Of a stretch of DNA of 64,000 nt, positions 11,975 through 24,775 are shown piece after piece (within the stretch, counting starts at the first letter, position 1; each line of letters starts with the position of its first letter). The notes beneath the pieces were generated by a model. That model searched no databases. It was given only the letters and a program-made list of their open reading frames with translations, and was not told the DNA's origin. Made by a program: the position numbers and the translations under genes. The DNA is from Rutidosis leptorrhynchoides (Eukaryota; Streptophyta; Magnoliopsida; Asterales; Asteraceae), in assembly GCF_046630445.1 (NCBI RefSeq), contig NC_092337.1:361466001-361530000 (forward strand), read 5' to 3'.

Positions 11975-12053
11975 TCATGCGATCGCATGACTTCTCCTCT
12001 TGCCTCCCATGTGATCGCATGAGGTGGTTAGGTGGGATAAGTGTCTATAAAAT
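11975..12053 (+). promoter_or_regulatory. LTR C core promoter: twin palindromes plus TATA box
   Basis: A perfect 16-bp palindrome (TCATGCGATCGCATGA, 11975-11990) and a 14-bp palindrome with one mismatch (12008-12021) have centres 32 bp apart. A TATA box (TCTATAAAAT, 12044-12053) follows the second by about 22 bp, then a CT-rich stretch typical of a plant start site. The same layout appears in LTRs D, E, G and H. Confidence 0.6.
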
Positions 12054-12727
12054 GAGTTCGAGATGTTTGTGATTCAATCATTCTCAACTCTCTATCTCAA
12101 TATATGTACTCCGTAATGTTTAATTTAATTTATTTATTATTATTATTATTATTAATTATTATTAATCTTATTTATTATTATTAGTAATATTAATATTGAT
12201 ATTACTATTAGTATTATACATAAAAGACTACGACGAGGGTATGCTCGAGTTATTTCAAAACATATTTTTGCGAGCGGGATAGGGGTAAGGAGATTATGGG
12301 TTATAGCTATGGAGGTTATGGGTAATGTTCGAGGGTGTGCTCGTGAAGTCAATCTAGTGTTTATCATCTCCGTTGCGTTTACGTACCTTTCCTGCAATAT
12401 TGAATCACAATATTGATAAGTGAGTACTCATAATTTAACTTTTATATATTAATAGTGTATCCCTGACTAGTGCTCGAGTATATAGGATTATGCATGCTTG
12501 TACTTTTGATATTACCATTAGATAGGTTATGTTGAATCCTGAATTAGTTACATATGCGGTTGAGATAAGGTATAAGATATGCATGTAGTTGGAAAGCTAG
12601 CGAAAAATTAAGAACTTTTCATTTAGATATCGAATAGTTTCAATGAATGGATTAGAAGTTATAGTCAATTGAATTTTTGTATTATTAATAAAAAATGATT
12701 ATTATTATCGTCGTTCTAGTTTTTATC

Positions 12728-12728
<1 letters not shown>

Positions 12729-12793
<65 letters not shown>

Positions 12794-12802
12794 TATTATT
12801 AT
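12729..12802. repeat. (ATT)n microsatellite in LTR C
   Basis: A long ATT/TTA trinucleotide run, followed to about 13020 by imperfect ATT-rich sequence. Open frames across it are repeat artefacts. Confidence 0.9.
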
Positions 12803-14730
12803 GATTATTATTATTATCATTATCCATAAAAAGTATTATCATTAAAAATTGTTATTTTATTATTATTACTATCGTTATTATCGTTAAAGTTATAATTAGT
12901 ATTATCATTAATATTATCGTAATATTTATTACCATTAGTATTATTATAATTAGAAACTAATATTAGTAACACCTAATTATTATAATTACTATTATTATCA
13001 TTAACACGAACGCGATATAAAAGAGGATTAAAAGCTATTAAATGAATCGATTAAGAAATAATGTGTATGAGTATCATGATGAAATTAAAATATTGTAAGA
13101 TATTGATTTAAATAAAATTATCGTTCTTATTATTTTCATTCTTACTATTATTATTAAAAGCATCGTTAATATTAAAACTATCATTTTAACAAAAATTATC
13201 ATTTTAATAGAAATAGAAATGTCATTGTTATTATAAAATATCATTATTATTAACATTTTAAATAAAATTATTATTTTAAAGTTAATATTAAAATGTATCG
13301 TAAATATTAAAGTTATCATAATTAGAATTATCATTTTATCATAATATCATTGTTTTTAGTAAATATAAATATTGATATTTTTATTAATAGAATAATAATA
13401 ATCATTATTACAAAATAATACAACTTTTACTTATTATTATTATCAAGGTTAATTTATCAAATAAATATGTAATACAAATAATATAATTACCTTAATAGAA
13501 TCTATCACAATATTTTTATGATATTAAATGAACTTTATAAATTTTATTACTTAAGATATATGAAAGTATATTTTAATATAAAATTTTATTTATTAATAAA
13601 TGAATTATATTATTTACTCTATTAAATCTTTTAAAAATATAAAACGACGATATTTAAACTATATAATAATCATGTATAAATTTTGGAAATCATTTTGAGT
13701 CAAATTGACTTTTGTTGACCTTTGCATATTAGTCTCGAGCATTAGGATTGTGGTACACTATGACTTGACCTAATTGTTTAGACAAATATTGACCAACATA
13801 TAAATGTATATAATTAATTTAGGTTCGTGAATCCGAGGCCAACCTTGCACTTGTTCAATGATGTTATATGTATTTTTACTACGAAATACAATATGGTGAA
13901 TTTCATTTGCCTTTTTACCCTTTATATTTTTGGGCTGAGAATACATGCGCAACTTTTATAATTGTTTTACGAAATAGACACAAGTAATCGAAACTACATT
14001 ATATGGTTGAATGATCGAAATCGAATATGCCCCTTTTAGCTTGTTAGCCTAAGAATTAGGGAACTGGCCCCTAATTGACTCGAATCCTAAAGGTAGATCT
14101 ACGGGAACTAACAACCCCCATTCTGGAATTTGGAATGCTTTAGTACTTCGAGTTTATCATGTCCGATGAGTGTCCCGGAATAATGGGAATATTCTATATG
14201 CATCTTGTTAATGTCGGTTACCAGGTGTTCACCATATGAATGATTTTTATCTCTATGCAGTTTGCGAAATGCCTGATACGAGATGTGTATTTATGAGAAA
14301 TGAAAATCTTGTGGTCTATTAAAATGATGAAAATGATCGTTTATGATAAACTAATGAACTCACCAACCTTTTGGTTGACACTTTAAAGCATGTTTATTCT
14401 CAGGTATTAAAGAAATCTTCCGCTGTGCATTAGCTCATTTTAGAGACCTTAATTGGAGTCATTCATGACATATTTTGAAAGACGTTGCATTCGAGTCATT
14501 GAGTTCATCAAGATTATTATTAAGTTAATTATAGTTAGATAGTGGATATTATGAAATGGTATGCATGCCTGTCAATTTTCGATGTAAAGAAAGTTTATCT
14601 TTTAAAAACGAATGCAATGTTTGTAAAATGTATCATATAGAGGTCAAATACCTCGTGATGAAATCAACTATTGTGAATCGTTTGTAATCGATATGGACTT
14701 TGTCCAGATGGATTAGGACGGGTTATGAAA

Positions 14731-14908
14731 ATGATTGTGTGATAGTCAGAATGAGATCAAGGATCAGAACTGGATGAAGCATTTTCACAATCTTTTGGAA
14801 AGTATGAAATGAGGAAGAAGATGGAGGAGTGATGAAAATAATGGGACGAGAGAGGTTGATTTATAGCGAAATAACGGACATAGAAAAAGAGGCAGGTTAC
14901 CGCATTTA
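14731..14908 (+). mobile_element. Element B internal region, part 2
   Basis: About 180 bases between solo LTR C (duplicated ATGAT at 14731-14735) and element D-E (duplicated ATTTA at 14904-14908). The piece resembles the minus strand of D-E around 19560-19740, which is the stretch just before the 3' LTR, so it is B's interior near its 3' end. Confidence 0.75.
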
Positions 14909-15816
14909 TGAGACGACCCGTCCTAATCCATAAGGACGAATACAATAACATATGGTTACATTGTGAGGTATTTGACCTCTATATGATAAATTTTACAAAT
15001 ATTGCATTCATTTTTAAAAGATAAACTTTTATTACATCGAAAATTGACAGGCATGCATACCATTTCATAATATCCAAACTATAAATGACCTAATCTGTCA
15101 TTTACTTAGTAATAATCTTTAATGAACTCAACGACTTGAATGCAACGTCTTTTGAAATATGCCATAAATGACTCCAAGTAATATCTCTAAAATGAGCAAA
15201 TGCACAGCGGAAGATTTCTTTCAAACCTGAGAATAAACATGCTTTAAAGTGTCAACCAAAAGGTTGGTGAGTTTATTAGTTTATCATCAATATTCATTTC
15301 CATCATTTTTATAGACCACAAGATTTTCATTTCCATTTCTCATAAATATACATCTCATACATAGAGATAAAAATCATTCATATGGATTGAACACCTAGTA
15401 ACCGACATTAACAAAATGCATATAGAATATCCCCATCATTCCGGGACTCCCTTCGGACATGATAAAATCGAAGTACTAAAGCAGTTCAAATTCTCTGACT
15501 GGGGCTTGTTAGTGCCCATAGATCTATCTTTAGGATTCGCGTCAATTAGGGGTCAGTTCCCTAATTCTTAGGCTACCAAGCTAAAAGGGGCATATTCGAT
15601 TTCGATCATTCAACCATAGAATGTAGTTTCAATTACTTGTGTCTATTTCGTAAGACATTTATAAAAGCAGTGCATGTATTCTCAGTCCCAAAAATATATA
15701 TTGCAAAAGCATTTAAAAAGGGAGCAAATGAAACTCACAATACTGTATTTCGTAGTAAAAATACATATGACGTCATTGAACAAGTGCAAGGTTGGCCTCG
15801 GATTCACGAACCTATA

Positions 15817-15905
<89 letters not shown>

Positions 15906-16301
15906 CGTTGGTCAATATTTGTCTAACAATTTAGGTCAAGTCATAGTGTATCACAATCCTAATGCTCGAGATTATCATGCAAAAGTCAACAAAATCATCT
16001 AATCAAGAAAATGGTTTTTAAAAATCTATACATGTTTATTATATAACTTAATTATAGTCGCTTTATATATTTAATATATTTATCAGATTGTATTAAAGTA
16101 AATAATACAAGTCATTAATGAATAAATTTTATATTAAAAATTTATATATGATAGGATATACTTTTATATATCTTAAGTAATAAAATTTATAAAGTTCATT
16201 TGATATCATAAAAATATAGTGGTATGTTTTATTAATGTAATTATATTACGTGTGATAAAAAATATCTTTGTATCACATATTTATTTGATAAAATAATATT
16301 G

Positions 16302-16356
<55 letters not shown>

Positions 16357-17031
16357 GTAAAAGTTTGTATCATTTTATAATAATAATAATTATTATTATT
16401 CTACTAATAATAATAATAACAATATTGATGATTAAAATAAAATGATAATTCTTATCACGATAACGATACTTTTTAATATTAACTGTAATAATAATATTTT
16501 ATATAAAAATAATAATTCTATTCAAATGATAATTTATATTTATAATAATAATAATACTAAAATGATAATAATAATGATATTTTATAATAACAATGATATT
16601 TCTATTAAAGATGATAATTTTAGTAAAAGTGATAGTTTTAATATAAGTGATACTAAAAAAATTAATGAGAACGATATTTTTCTCTTAAATCAATATCTTA
16701 CAATATTTTAAATTTCATCATGATACTCATACTCATTATTTCCTAATCGATTTGTTTAATAGTTTTTAGCCCTCTTTTATATCGTATTCATAATAATAAT
16801 AACAATCATAATAATTAGATGATACTATTATTAGTTTTAATGATAATGATACTATTAATAATAAATATTATAACAATATTAATGATACTACTAATAGTTA
16901 TTATAATGATAATAATAATAAAAATGATAATAATTATAATATTAATAATAACCTTAATAATAATAATGATAGTAATAATAATAACAATAACAATTTTTTT
17001 AATGATAATACTTATATTAATAACGATAATG

Positions 17032-17124
<93 letters not shown>

Positions 17125-19279
17125 GTTATTAAGTAGTAATAGTAACGACGATAATAACGACGATAGTTTTAATAATAATTATTTTCAATATTAATACTAA
17201 AATTAGTGATAATTCAGTTGACGATATCTTTTAATCCGTCCATCAAAACCATACGCTTTCTAAATGAAAAGTTATTAATTTTTTGACACCTTTCCAAAGT
17301 ATCATATACCTTATCCTAATAGCATATGTATTAAATTCATGATTCATCATAAACTATCTAACGACAAAATTTAGCATACATGCATGCATAATCATATATA
17401 TTTGAGCACTAGTCAGGGATACACTATTATTATATAAAAGATAGGATATGAATGCTCACGTATCAATATTGTGATTCAATATTGCAGGAATGTACGTAGG
17501 CACGACGGAGATGATAAACGCTAGTTTGACCTCAAGAGCTATACCCCCGAACCATACCCATAAACTCCAAAGCTATAACCCATAATTTCCTTAGCTCTAT
17601 CCAGCTCATAAAACCCATTTTGAAATAACTCGTTCATGACCTCGTCGTAATATTTTATGTATAATACTAAATATTAATAATACTACTAATAATAATAAGA
17701 TTGATAATAATAATCTTAATAATAATAATAAATATAATTATATAAATAATAAATAAAATACGGAGTATTATAAATGAATGTTGAGGTGTGTATGAAATGC
17801 AGTGCACGAGTTGAATTTATAGAGGATTCCAAGAATTAGACTCCATGCGATTGCATGGAGTTCTCTTGTTAGTATCATGCAATCGCATGAGTGCAATTTA
17901 CAGCACAACTTCATTTGTTTTATGCTACCGACACGCATTTTATTTATATAATATATTTAATCTTTATAATTAATTAAATATTATATTTTATTCTCGTGCA
18001 TAGTTGACTTGTAAATTTAGTTCTAATGACTTGTACGCTGACGCTCAACTTACGTCCAGGTTCCAGTTTCTCGAACGCATTTTCATACGCTTAGAAAATT
18101 GGTACTTTACATTTCGTGTAATGTACCTTCATCAATAACAAGACTCAAATTAATGAAAAACTATCCCACTCAAAGTGTAACTTATTCATTTGAGTGTTTT
18201 GGTCATTTGCTTCTTTAAATCGACGTCTCGTTATTTACCAATATATATTATAATAATACTATTTTAAATCTAAAACGTTTTACGACCAAGTTAGTATTAT
18301 ATTTTATCACTTTGTAAAATAATGATATTTAAAAATATAAACTTATATATTTTAGAAATATTTATTTGCTAATATAATATTTAATTTTACAAAAACTAAT
18401 TATATTTCAAAGTTTGATATATTTAAAATCGTTTAAATGTTAGATATTATTATATCAACTTACGTTTTACGCTCTAGTACATAATTTGATATGATTCATT
18501 TATGCGCCAACGTTTAATTTAACTTCTTAAACGTTCTAATTAACATATCTATAAATCAATCGAATCAAAAAATAAATGTTACTATCGATTACTTAACTTA
18601 TCGATATTCATTTTCTAAGTTATCTATATTCCCCAATTTTACTTTTACATTAAATAATATGAAAGTTAAATAGTTTATCTTATCAAAAGTCACGAGGCAA
18701 TTATTGTAAGGCATGTATTGGAAATCAACAGGAATTTCCACCAATCTGTCAAGCTCTCGCTACTTGACACTTTGTCCTTACTCGAAGATCACTTTACCAT
18801 TTATTCCGAATACTGTTAAAAAGGAAAGGTTTCCTAAATCAAAGTGGACCTCTCAACAGAGACTCGTAATCATATCACAATGTAACTGATAAATCAATCA
18901 TTTGATATTATCCTTTAATTTCCGTCAATAAACATATATTGAAACTAATACGCTTATGTAAAGTATTATTCATCAAATACTTTGTTAACGTTTTCAAGTC
19001 ATATAATAATTTCATAACTTATTTTTATATCAACCAAACCGTTAAATGTTTTATTAGTATTTCTCAATTTAATAATCACACATATGTATATATTCATACA
19101 TATTTATTTACACACAATTGTGCGTGAATCATCGAGAGCAGTCGAAGGGTAAATGAATACATGAACACAGTTCAAAGTTTTTGGGATTTCAACATTACAT
19201 ACATTGCTTATCGTGTCAGAAACATTAAATCGTTTGAAGATGAAGTTTAAATTTGATCGAAAATTTCTGGATTGTCACA
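14909..19279 (-). repeat. 3' LTR (D) of element D-E
   Basis: 4371 bp, reading on the minus strand TGTGACAATCC... to ...GGGTCGTCTCA. It differs from its partner E at scattered positions and in microsatellite lengths. It includes the hairpin (14965-14979), acceptor-like block (15203-15273), (TA)n at 15821-15905, (TAA)n at 16303-16356 and 17031-17123, TATA box (17813-17824) and twin palindromes (17841-17890). Long Ile/Asn-rich open frames over the TAA runs are not genes. Confidence 0.9.
17813..17890 (-). promoter_or_regulatory. LTR D core promoter: twin palindromes plus TATA box
   Basis: Palindromes CTCCATGCGATTGCATGGAG (17841-17860, one mismatch) and TCATGCAATCGCATGA (17875-17890, one mismatch) have centres exactly 32 bp apart. 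On the minus strand they lie about 17 bp upstream of CTCTATAAATTC (17813-17824). Confidence 0.6.
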
Positions 19280-19292
19280 ATACCTACCCGTT
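19280..19292 (-). promoter_or_regulatory. Polypurine tract of element D-E
   Basis: Minus-strand AACGGGTAGGTAT lies immediately before the 3' LTR. Element B has the matching tract ACGGGGAGGTAA before its own 3' LTR (31145-31156). Confidence 0.65.
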
Positions 19293-20512
19293 AAAGAAAT
19301 TTCGTCCCGAAATTTGGTTGGGATGGTCATGGCTGACAATAAGTATATTTTCATGACGCCTTCAAGCTGAAAATTAAAGTTTTATCATCATTGAGTAATA
19401 TAGATAAAACAATTCGATTACGTGAAGAGTATAAATGAAGCTATCGCAAAAGGATGAAATGAGTAAATGTAGGTTTGTCATATCTTTTGACGTAGACAGG
19501 ATTGATTTCCAGAGTTCAAGGGATTTGGAGAAAATCTTTGTAATAAGATTTGATTCTTCGGTAATTAAGAAATTAGGATCCTCTTTGGTTACATGCGATG
19601 ATCTGTCTCGATTGCTCTGTCTGAGATTTCACTATAAATCCACCCTCTTCGTTTCCTTATTTCCATAGCTCATACTTTCTATTCTTTCTCCCTCAGCTCA
19701 TACTTTAAAGCATTCGTCAATATGCTCCATCCCGTTCTGATTCTTGATATACTCCTAATTTTCACATCTTTCATTCTTCTTTTTTATCTGCCGCCGGAAG
19801 AATTTATTTTCTTCTATTATTACCTTGGGGTTATAGTGTTCTTAATTCTCTCGTGCCTTTACGTGGCAATACGTATTGATATGCACGGTTTGTAAATTTG
19901 TTGTTGGGCTTTATATCTTCCCTTATATTTCAAAGTCCCTGCTTCTGTCTTCTATAATTATGGTCATCCACAGTTAACGCTCTCTCCTATTTGCTGCGAT
20001 TTATACTCCCATTTTTATTTCGAAACTTCATTCTTTTGTTTTCTCTTCCCGACTTTAAATCAAGCGAATAATGGTCTAGAATTCGTAGGTATGAATTTCG
20101 GAATGAACATAATTAATGTTCTAAGAAGGAAATTGTAATGGCAAAATCTTGATTTGTCAAATTACCAGAATATCCGAAAAAGACTGAATCATCAAGAAAA
20201 TAGTTTATTGATATTTTTAGAGGTTAAATAGAATACCAGAGTCGTGTAACATGGCACATGATGACGGTATGGTCTGTGAATCGTCATGTCCCATTAGAAA
20301 CTCAGCATGACTTACTGTAATATAATCACGTTGATCAAGTGTCATTATATTGTACTAACTCATGCTTCAGTTCCCAACATTACTTTAAAAGCATTCATAT
20401 TTTAAACTCAAAGGTTTTCAGAATATAGAAATTAAACAGTTTCCTTTATGATGTAATACAGATAGCTCGAAGAGATAATAGATTTTAGATAAGGATAGTT
20501 ATGAAGATATCC

Positions 20513-20890
20513 TCAGAAATATCGAGGATATTTATAATGAAAGATACGATGATATATTAGAATTTTTAATATCGATGGATGATGAAGGAGATTTGTCCAT
20601 AAAGGTTTAGAGTCAGAAGTAAGGTATTCGTTAATGACTTCAGCAGGCACTGAATCATTTGGATACTTTGCAGGAAGATTTAGTCTTTGTGACTTGTCCA
20701 CAGCTTCCTTCATGGTTTGCTCAATCCGTTTCTCAGTACCAAATCTTCTCTTTTTCTGATCTTTGCCAACACACTTTTCTTTATCATTAAACTTTTGGCT
20801 GTTAAGGTCATTTCACAGTTTTTGCTGCTTCATCAGCATTTTTCAAAGTTTCAAGAACTAGTTCGCAGTTTGGAGTGTTTTTCAGAAACT
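20513..20890 (-). pseudogene. Conserved coding trace of unknown family (copy in D-E)
   Basis: Open from ATG 20713 to 20513 (66 residues, MKEAVDKSQRLNLPAK to HYKYPRYF). Upstream the same protein continues without an ATG (basic KKRRFGTEKRIEQT), then after a one-base shift into a helical stretch (CELVLETLKNADEAAKTVK) up to about 20890. It pairs with the copy in element B at 9548-9851. Not assigned to a family. A TA repeat abuts its upstream side. Confidence 0.4.
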
Positions 20891-20925
20891 TCACATTCGA
20901 AGTATGTAAGTCTAGGAGATAGATG

Positions 20926-20926
<1 letters not shown>

Positions 20927-21014
<88 letters not shown>
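20927..21014. repeat. (TA)n microsatellite in D-E interior
   Basis: About 44 TA units. It generates Tyr/Ile-repeat open frames on both strands that are not genes. Confidence 0.95.
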
Positions 21015-21015
<1 letters not shown>

Positions 21016-22263
21016 CTGTTGGCGTAGAAAATGCTGCGAGATTCAAAATACTGATTGTTAATTCCCGGTAGTTGGTATGGCAATTATTGTTACAAGTTGT
21101 AGATGAGTACTTGATAAAGTTTCAATGAGTATAATAATTTTTTGGAAGGTCAAAGATTCATGAAGTTTTTGATAAGTTTACTGCTAATGTGGCGAGATAT
21201 GAAAGGTTTCCTGTTAACAATGATGAAGGGGTAATCGTTATAGTAAGGCTTATTCAAATGAACAATTGAAGGTGATTTGCTGGAGCTGTGACAAAACTGT
21301 CTATTTTGAAAAGAGTTTGAAAAGTTATTTTAGCTAATAAATGCCAAAGGGTCTGACACGGATACGTGTTATACTATGATTTTGGTTTCGAGAGTTTTTC
21401 AGGTGCATAACTGTGGGTAACATGTGGTTGGGTCATCATCTCGATTGTTCATTGTTTGAAGTGTCTTCAGTAATTTTAAGGGGTTTGAACACAGATTGTA
21501 ATCGTTAATATTCATATGATGTTCTAGGATTTTGAATGATATAAATATTTTTCTGGGTTTTATAAATGGAAGTGATGTTCTAGCACAGTTTTGAAGTCAA
21601 AGTATAGCTTTGAAAGATGTAAGAATCTAAGAGTGATGATTTCGGTTATATCTCGAATTGAATTCTGAGATATCTAAATCAGAATATGTAATTAGATTTG
21701 AATGAGTATGGTTGTTTTGATTTCTATAAAAGAATGTATCTTGTTGTGAAAGTAGGGAGTATAGTTGATGATTTGCTGAATCAGAATCTAAGGATATAAC
21801 ATATTAATTGTGAATTTATATAACTCTCAGGTATTACCTACCCGTTAAAAAAAATTCACAATAATATTTTGTACAAGAGAATTTTATTATAGTCTTTATG
21901 AAAATATATGTATGTATATTTTCCTCAGATATAACACGGATTTAATGAGTTAATATTAGATTTTTGGCTGGAATTAGAATGAATAATCTCTAAAATATTA
22001 AAGTGTAACACCCCGTTTTCCCGTACGTATCGAAAGGTACCTACTTAATCATTTGTACGTCTATAACTCGTTAGCTTATGCGTAAATGTACGAATATATG
22101 TGTGTGTATATATATATATATCTATGTATACTTGATAATGTGTGCATATATATATAAGTTTAAACATGGGTTTTGTTAGCATTAAGTCTTTTGGGACTAT
22201 TGTGGAAGGCTAGGTGAATATAGGAAGCGGGTTTGGATTGTACAAATTTAATAACATCAAAAA

Positions 22264-22671
22264 TTGTTTAAGGTGGTCAAGCCTCGGTTTATTGGACCAT
22301 TTAAGGTTTTAGCTCGTGTTGGTGAAGTCGCGTATCGTTTGGAATTACCCGAAGAGCTTGCGGGGGTCCATAATACATTTCATGTTTCCCACCTCCGTAA
22401 GTGTCTTGCGGATGATTCATCTCGGGTGCCATTAGACGAAATTAAGCTAAATAATAAGTTAGAGTATATCGAGGAACCGATTGCCATACTTGATGAGAAG
22501 GTCAAAAGGTTGAGACATAAAGAGGTTAGCACTTTTAAAGTTCAATGGCGTCGTAGTAAGGGTTCCGAGTTTACTTGGGAGCCCGAAGAGTTTGTGTTGG
22601 TTTATCTTCCTTCTTGTCATGCGGCTTGGATCGCGAGGACGCGCTCCGATTCAAGTGGGGGAGAGTTGTAA
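22264..22671 (+). pseudogene. Chromovirus integrase C-terminus and chromodomain fragment
   Basis: The open frame begins in LTR sequence and enters pol at KPRFIGPFKVL (about 22278). This is the GPY/F-type end of Ty3/gypsy integrase (YRLELPEELAGVHNTFHVS, LRKC), followed by a chromodomain-like segment (ILDEKVKRLRHKEV, FKVQW, EFTWEPEEF). It ends at TAA 22669, overlapping the 3' LTR start. Protease, RT, RNase H and the integrase catalytic core are absent. The ATG at 22264 belongs to LTR sequence and is not native. Confidence 0.85.
22654..22666 (+). promoter_or_regulatory. Polypurine tract of element F
   Basis: AGTGGGGGAGAGT lies directly before the TGTAACACC start of the 3' LTR, the classical position for plus-strand priming. 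Confidence 0.85.
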
Positions 22672-24775
22672 CACCTCGTTTTCCCGTACGTATCGAAAGG
22701 TACCTACTTAATCATTTGTACGTCTATAACTCGTTAGCTTATGCGTAAATGTACGAATATATGTGTATATATATATATCTATGTATACTTGATAATGTGT
22801 GCATATATATATAAGTTTAAACATGGGTTTTGTTAGCATTAAGTCTTGTGGGACTATTGTGGAAGGCTAGGTGAATATAGGAAGCGGGTTTGGATTGTAC
22901 AAATTTAATAACATCGAAAATTGTTTAAGGTGGTCAAGTTGTCCAGATGCAGCCTTAAGCCGCGCCGCGGCATATCAAGCGAACCAGGATCAGGAAGTGG
23001 GTTAAGGAGGGCCTATTTTCCCTTTATGTGTCGCGCCGCGACGATTAAGTCGGCGCCGCGACAGTTCTGCTGAACTGGTGTCGGACTTAGCTCAATTTAA
23101 GGGATTTTAAGGGGCAAAATGGTAAATTGACATGTGGATCTGATGGGAGCATTAACTCTCCACCACATATTCATTTAATTCATTTTCTTTATCTCTTTTC
23201 TCTCCATTTTCTCTCCCAAAACTTAAAACCCATTTGGATTAAAAGTTAGATTTGAGAGTGAAGGATTGAGGGTTGATCTTTGGAGCAAGAATTAAAGTTG
23301 TTCCTTGTGTCTCTAGCTACGCGGTGATAGCCTCGGTAAGTTCTAACTCTAAGTTTTGAGTTTTAATTGGTTAATGGCTAGGGTTTTGGTTACTAGAGAT
23401 TTGTAAGACCCATTTGGTGGTAAAATGGGTGAGTTTGGGTTATATTGTTGTAATGAAACCCTAAAAGCCACAATCTAGGGTTTTGGCCTTGTGATTTGAG
23501 GTTATAAGTATCAATTGGTGTTGTTAGTCACTAATGCACTTTAAGATTTATGAAAGAAGTGTCAATGGGTAGGTTTGACATGATTGTGAGTTTAAGTAAA
23601 ATAAAATGGGTCAAAATTTACTAGTTGACCTAATTAGATGAAATGGGTATGGATTACCCTAAGTGTTGTGTTAATTGAAGTTAATAGACTTTAATTCACT
23701 AGTCTTAGTGATTAAAGTCGAGTCTTGGCCATTTATGGGCGGTTGTGAGTGTTGAGTCATTTAATGCAAATTGGGTCATTAAATGCTCAAGTGGGAGTAT
23801 TGTGGTTAATCCCACTAGTTGTGAAATTGAATGTGCACTTAATGATTTAGGTACATTGCGTTGAAGCTCGGAAGTGCTAAATCATCATCCTTATGACAAG
23901 GTGAGTGGAATAATTATACGTTCATGTATATGGCGTGTTTATTTGTGAATGTTATGGTATGAACCATGTGCCAGTAGTGCCATAACATGTATGTGACGGA
24001 TATAGGATGTGAACCACGTGCCGGTAGCATCGAGTGTGAACCACGTGCCGGTAGCACTATAAAATGAGGCGTGAACCACGTGCCGGTAGCGTCAAAGTGT
24101 GAACCATGTGCCGGTAGCACTATAAAAGAGTGAGACTCAATGCGTACGGTGTGAACCACGTGCCGGTAGCACCATAGCGTTATGGTTAACCATATTGTGT
24201 TGTGATCGTTTAGCATTATATATATATATATATATATGGTGTTGAGTATATGCTAATGAGATTTGGTGTCAATGTACGACTTGTTGGTATTTCGGGTATG
24301 ATTGACTTGCTATGTGAGTTACATGTTCGTGCGAGGTATTTGGTATTTGTGATTGCAAATAGATGGGTTATATATATGTATGTATAACTATTGCATTCAC
24401 TAAGCATTGCTTACCCTCTCGTTGTTTACCATTTTTATAGGTTCCGGCCTGGACAAGGGTAAGGGCATACGGTTGGATTAGTTGACTCCCGTTTGTGTCG
24501 ACAGGGGGTGCTTTTGGGATAGCTTTTGAAGTGGCCTAACGTTTTGGGTAGTTTAGCCCCAAACTATGCTCGAGTGTCGTTTGGATTATAAACTATCATT
24601 GTAGTGGGTCAAACTTGTATTAAACTTAATTAATGGCCTTCGAGCCTTTTGTAAACATTTAAATGGTTGTACGTTTAAATGGAACTTGTGGAATGGTTTA
24701 CATATTTAATTGGCGCGTAAATGTGTATTGTAAAAAAAAAAAATTATCGTATGGAATACGGGTTGGGTTGTTACA
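22667..24775 (+). repeat. 3' LTR of element F
   Basis: 2109 bp. Its first ~270 bases nearly duplicate the 5' stub at 22004-22280. No protein-coding content. Confidence 0.9.
23961..24172. repeat. Six-copy GTGAACCACGTGCCGGTAGC array in LTR F
   Basis: Six copies of a ~20-bp unit start near 23961, 24011, 24038, 24073, 24101 and 24153. Four contain the G-box core CACGTG; two have CATGTG. Spacing is irregular (27-52 bp), with different sequence between copies. Confidence 0.85.

Larger units (their letters stand above)
10510..14730 (+). mobile_element. Solo LTR C of the D-E family
   Basis: 4221-bp LTR in plus orientation starting TGTGACGACCCGG. It is flanked by the 5-bp target duplication ATGAT at 10505-10509 and 14731-14735. 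The 3' terminus has decayed (GGGTTATGAAA instead of GGGTCGTCTCA). Element B's interior resumes directly after the duplication, with no internal retroelement sequence, as expected for LTR-LTR recombination. It contains the twin palindrome (11975-12021), a TATA box (12044-12053), a GTGAGT donor-like site near 12420, the acceptor-like block ending at 14403 and the hairpin at 14640-14654. Confidence 0.88.
22004..24775 (+). mobile_element. Internally deleted chromovirus F (Ty3/gypsy)
   Basis: Inserted in D-E with a 5-bp duplication TAAAG (21999-22003 and 24776-24780). It consists of a ~275-bp 5' LTR stub (22004-~22280), the last ~390 bases of pol, and a full 3' LTR (22667-24775, TGTAACACC...GGTTGTTACA). 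The rest of the 5' LTR and almost the entire coding region are missing. The 3' LTR has GC-rich palindromic strings (22959-22971, 23030-23042, 23049-23062), a G-box tandem array (23961-24172) and an A-run near its end. Confidence 0.9.

Noticed and set aside
15637-16002. Open frames with Tyr/Ile repeats (also 20717-21061, 20808-21083)
   Set aside because: Translations of (TA)n microsatellites.
16819-17136. Long Ile-rich open frames over D and E (also 28361-28690)
   Set aside because: Produced by (TAA)n repeats; no protein composition or family signal.
22264-22671. A free-standing 135-residue chromodomain gene
   Set aside because: Its start lies in LTR sequence and its end overlaps the 3' LTR; it is the leftover tail of pol after a deletion.
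23961-24172. Regularly repeated ~20-bp units that could be mistaken for a CRISPR array
   Set aside because: Spacing is irregular, spacers are not size-matched, there are no cas genes, and the array is inside a plant retrotransposon LTR.
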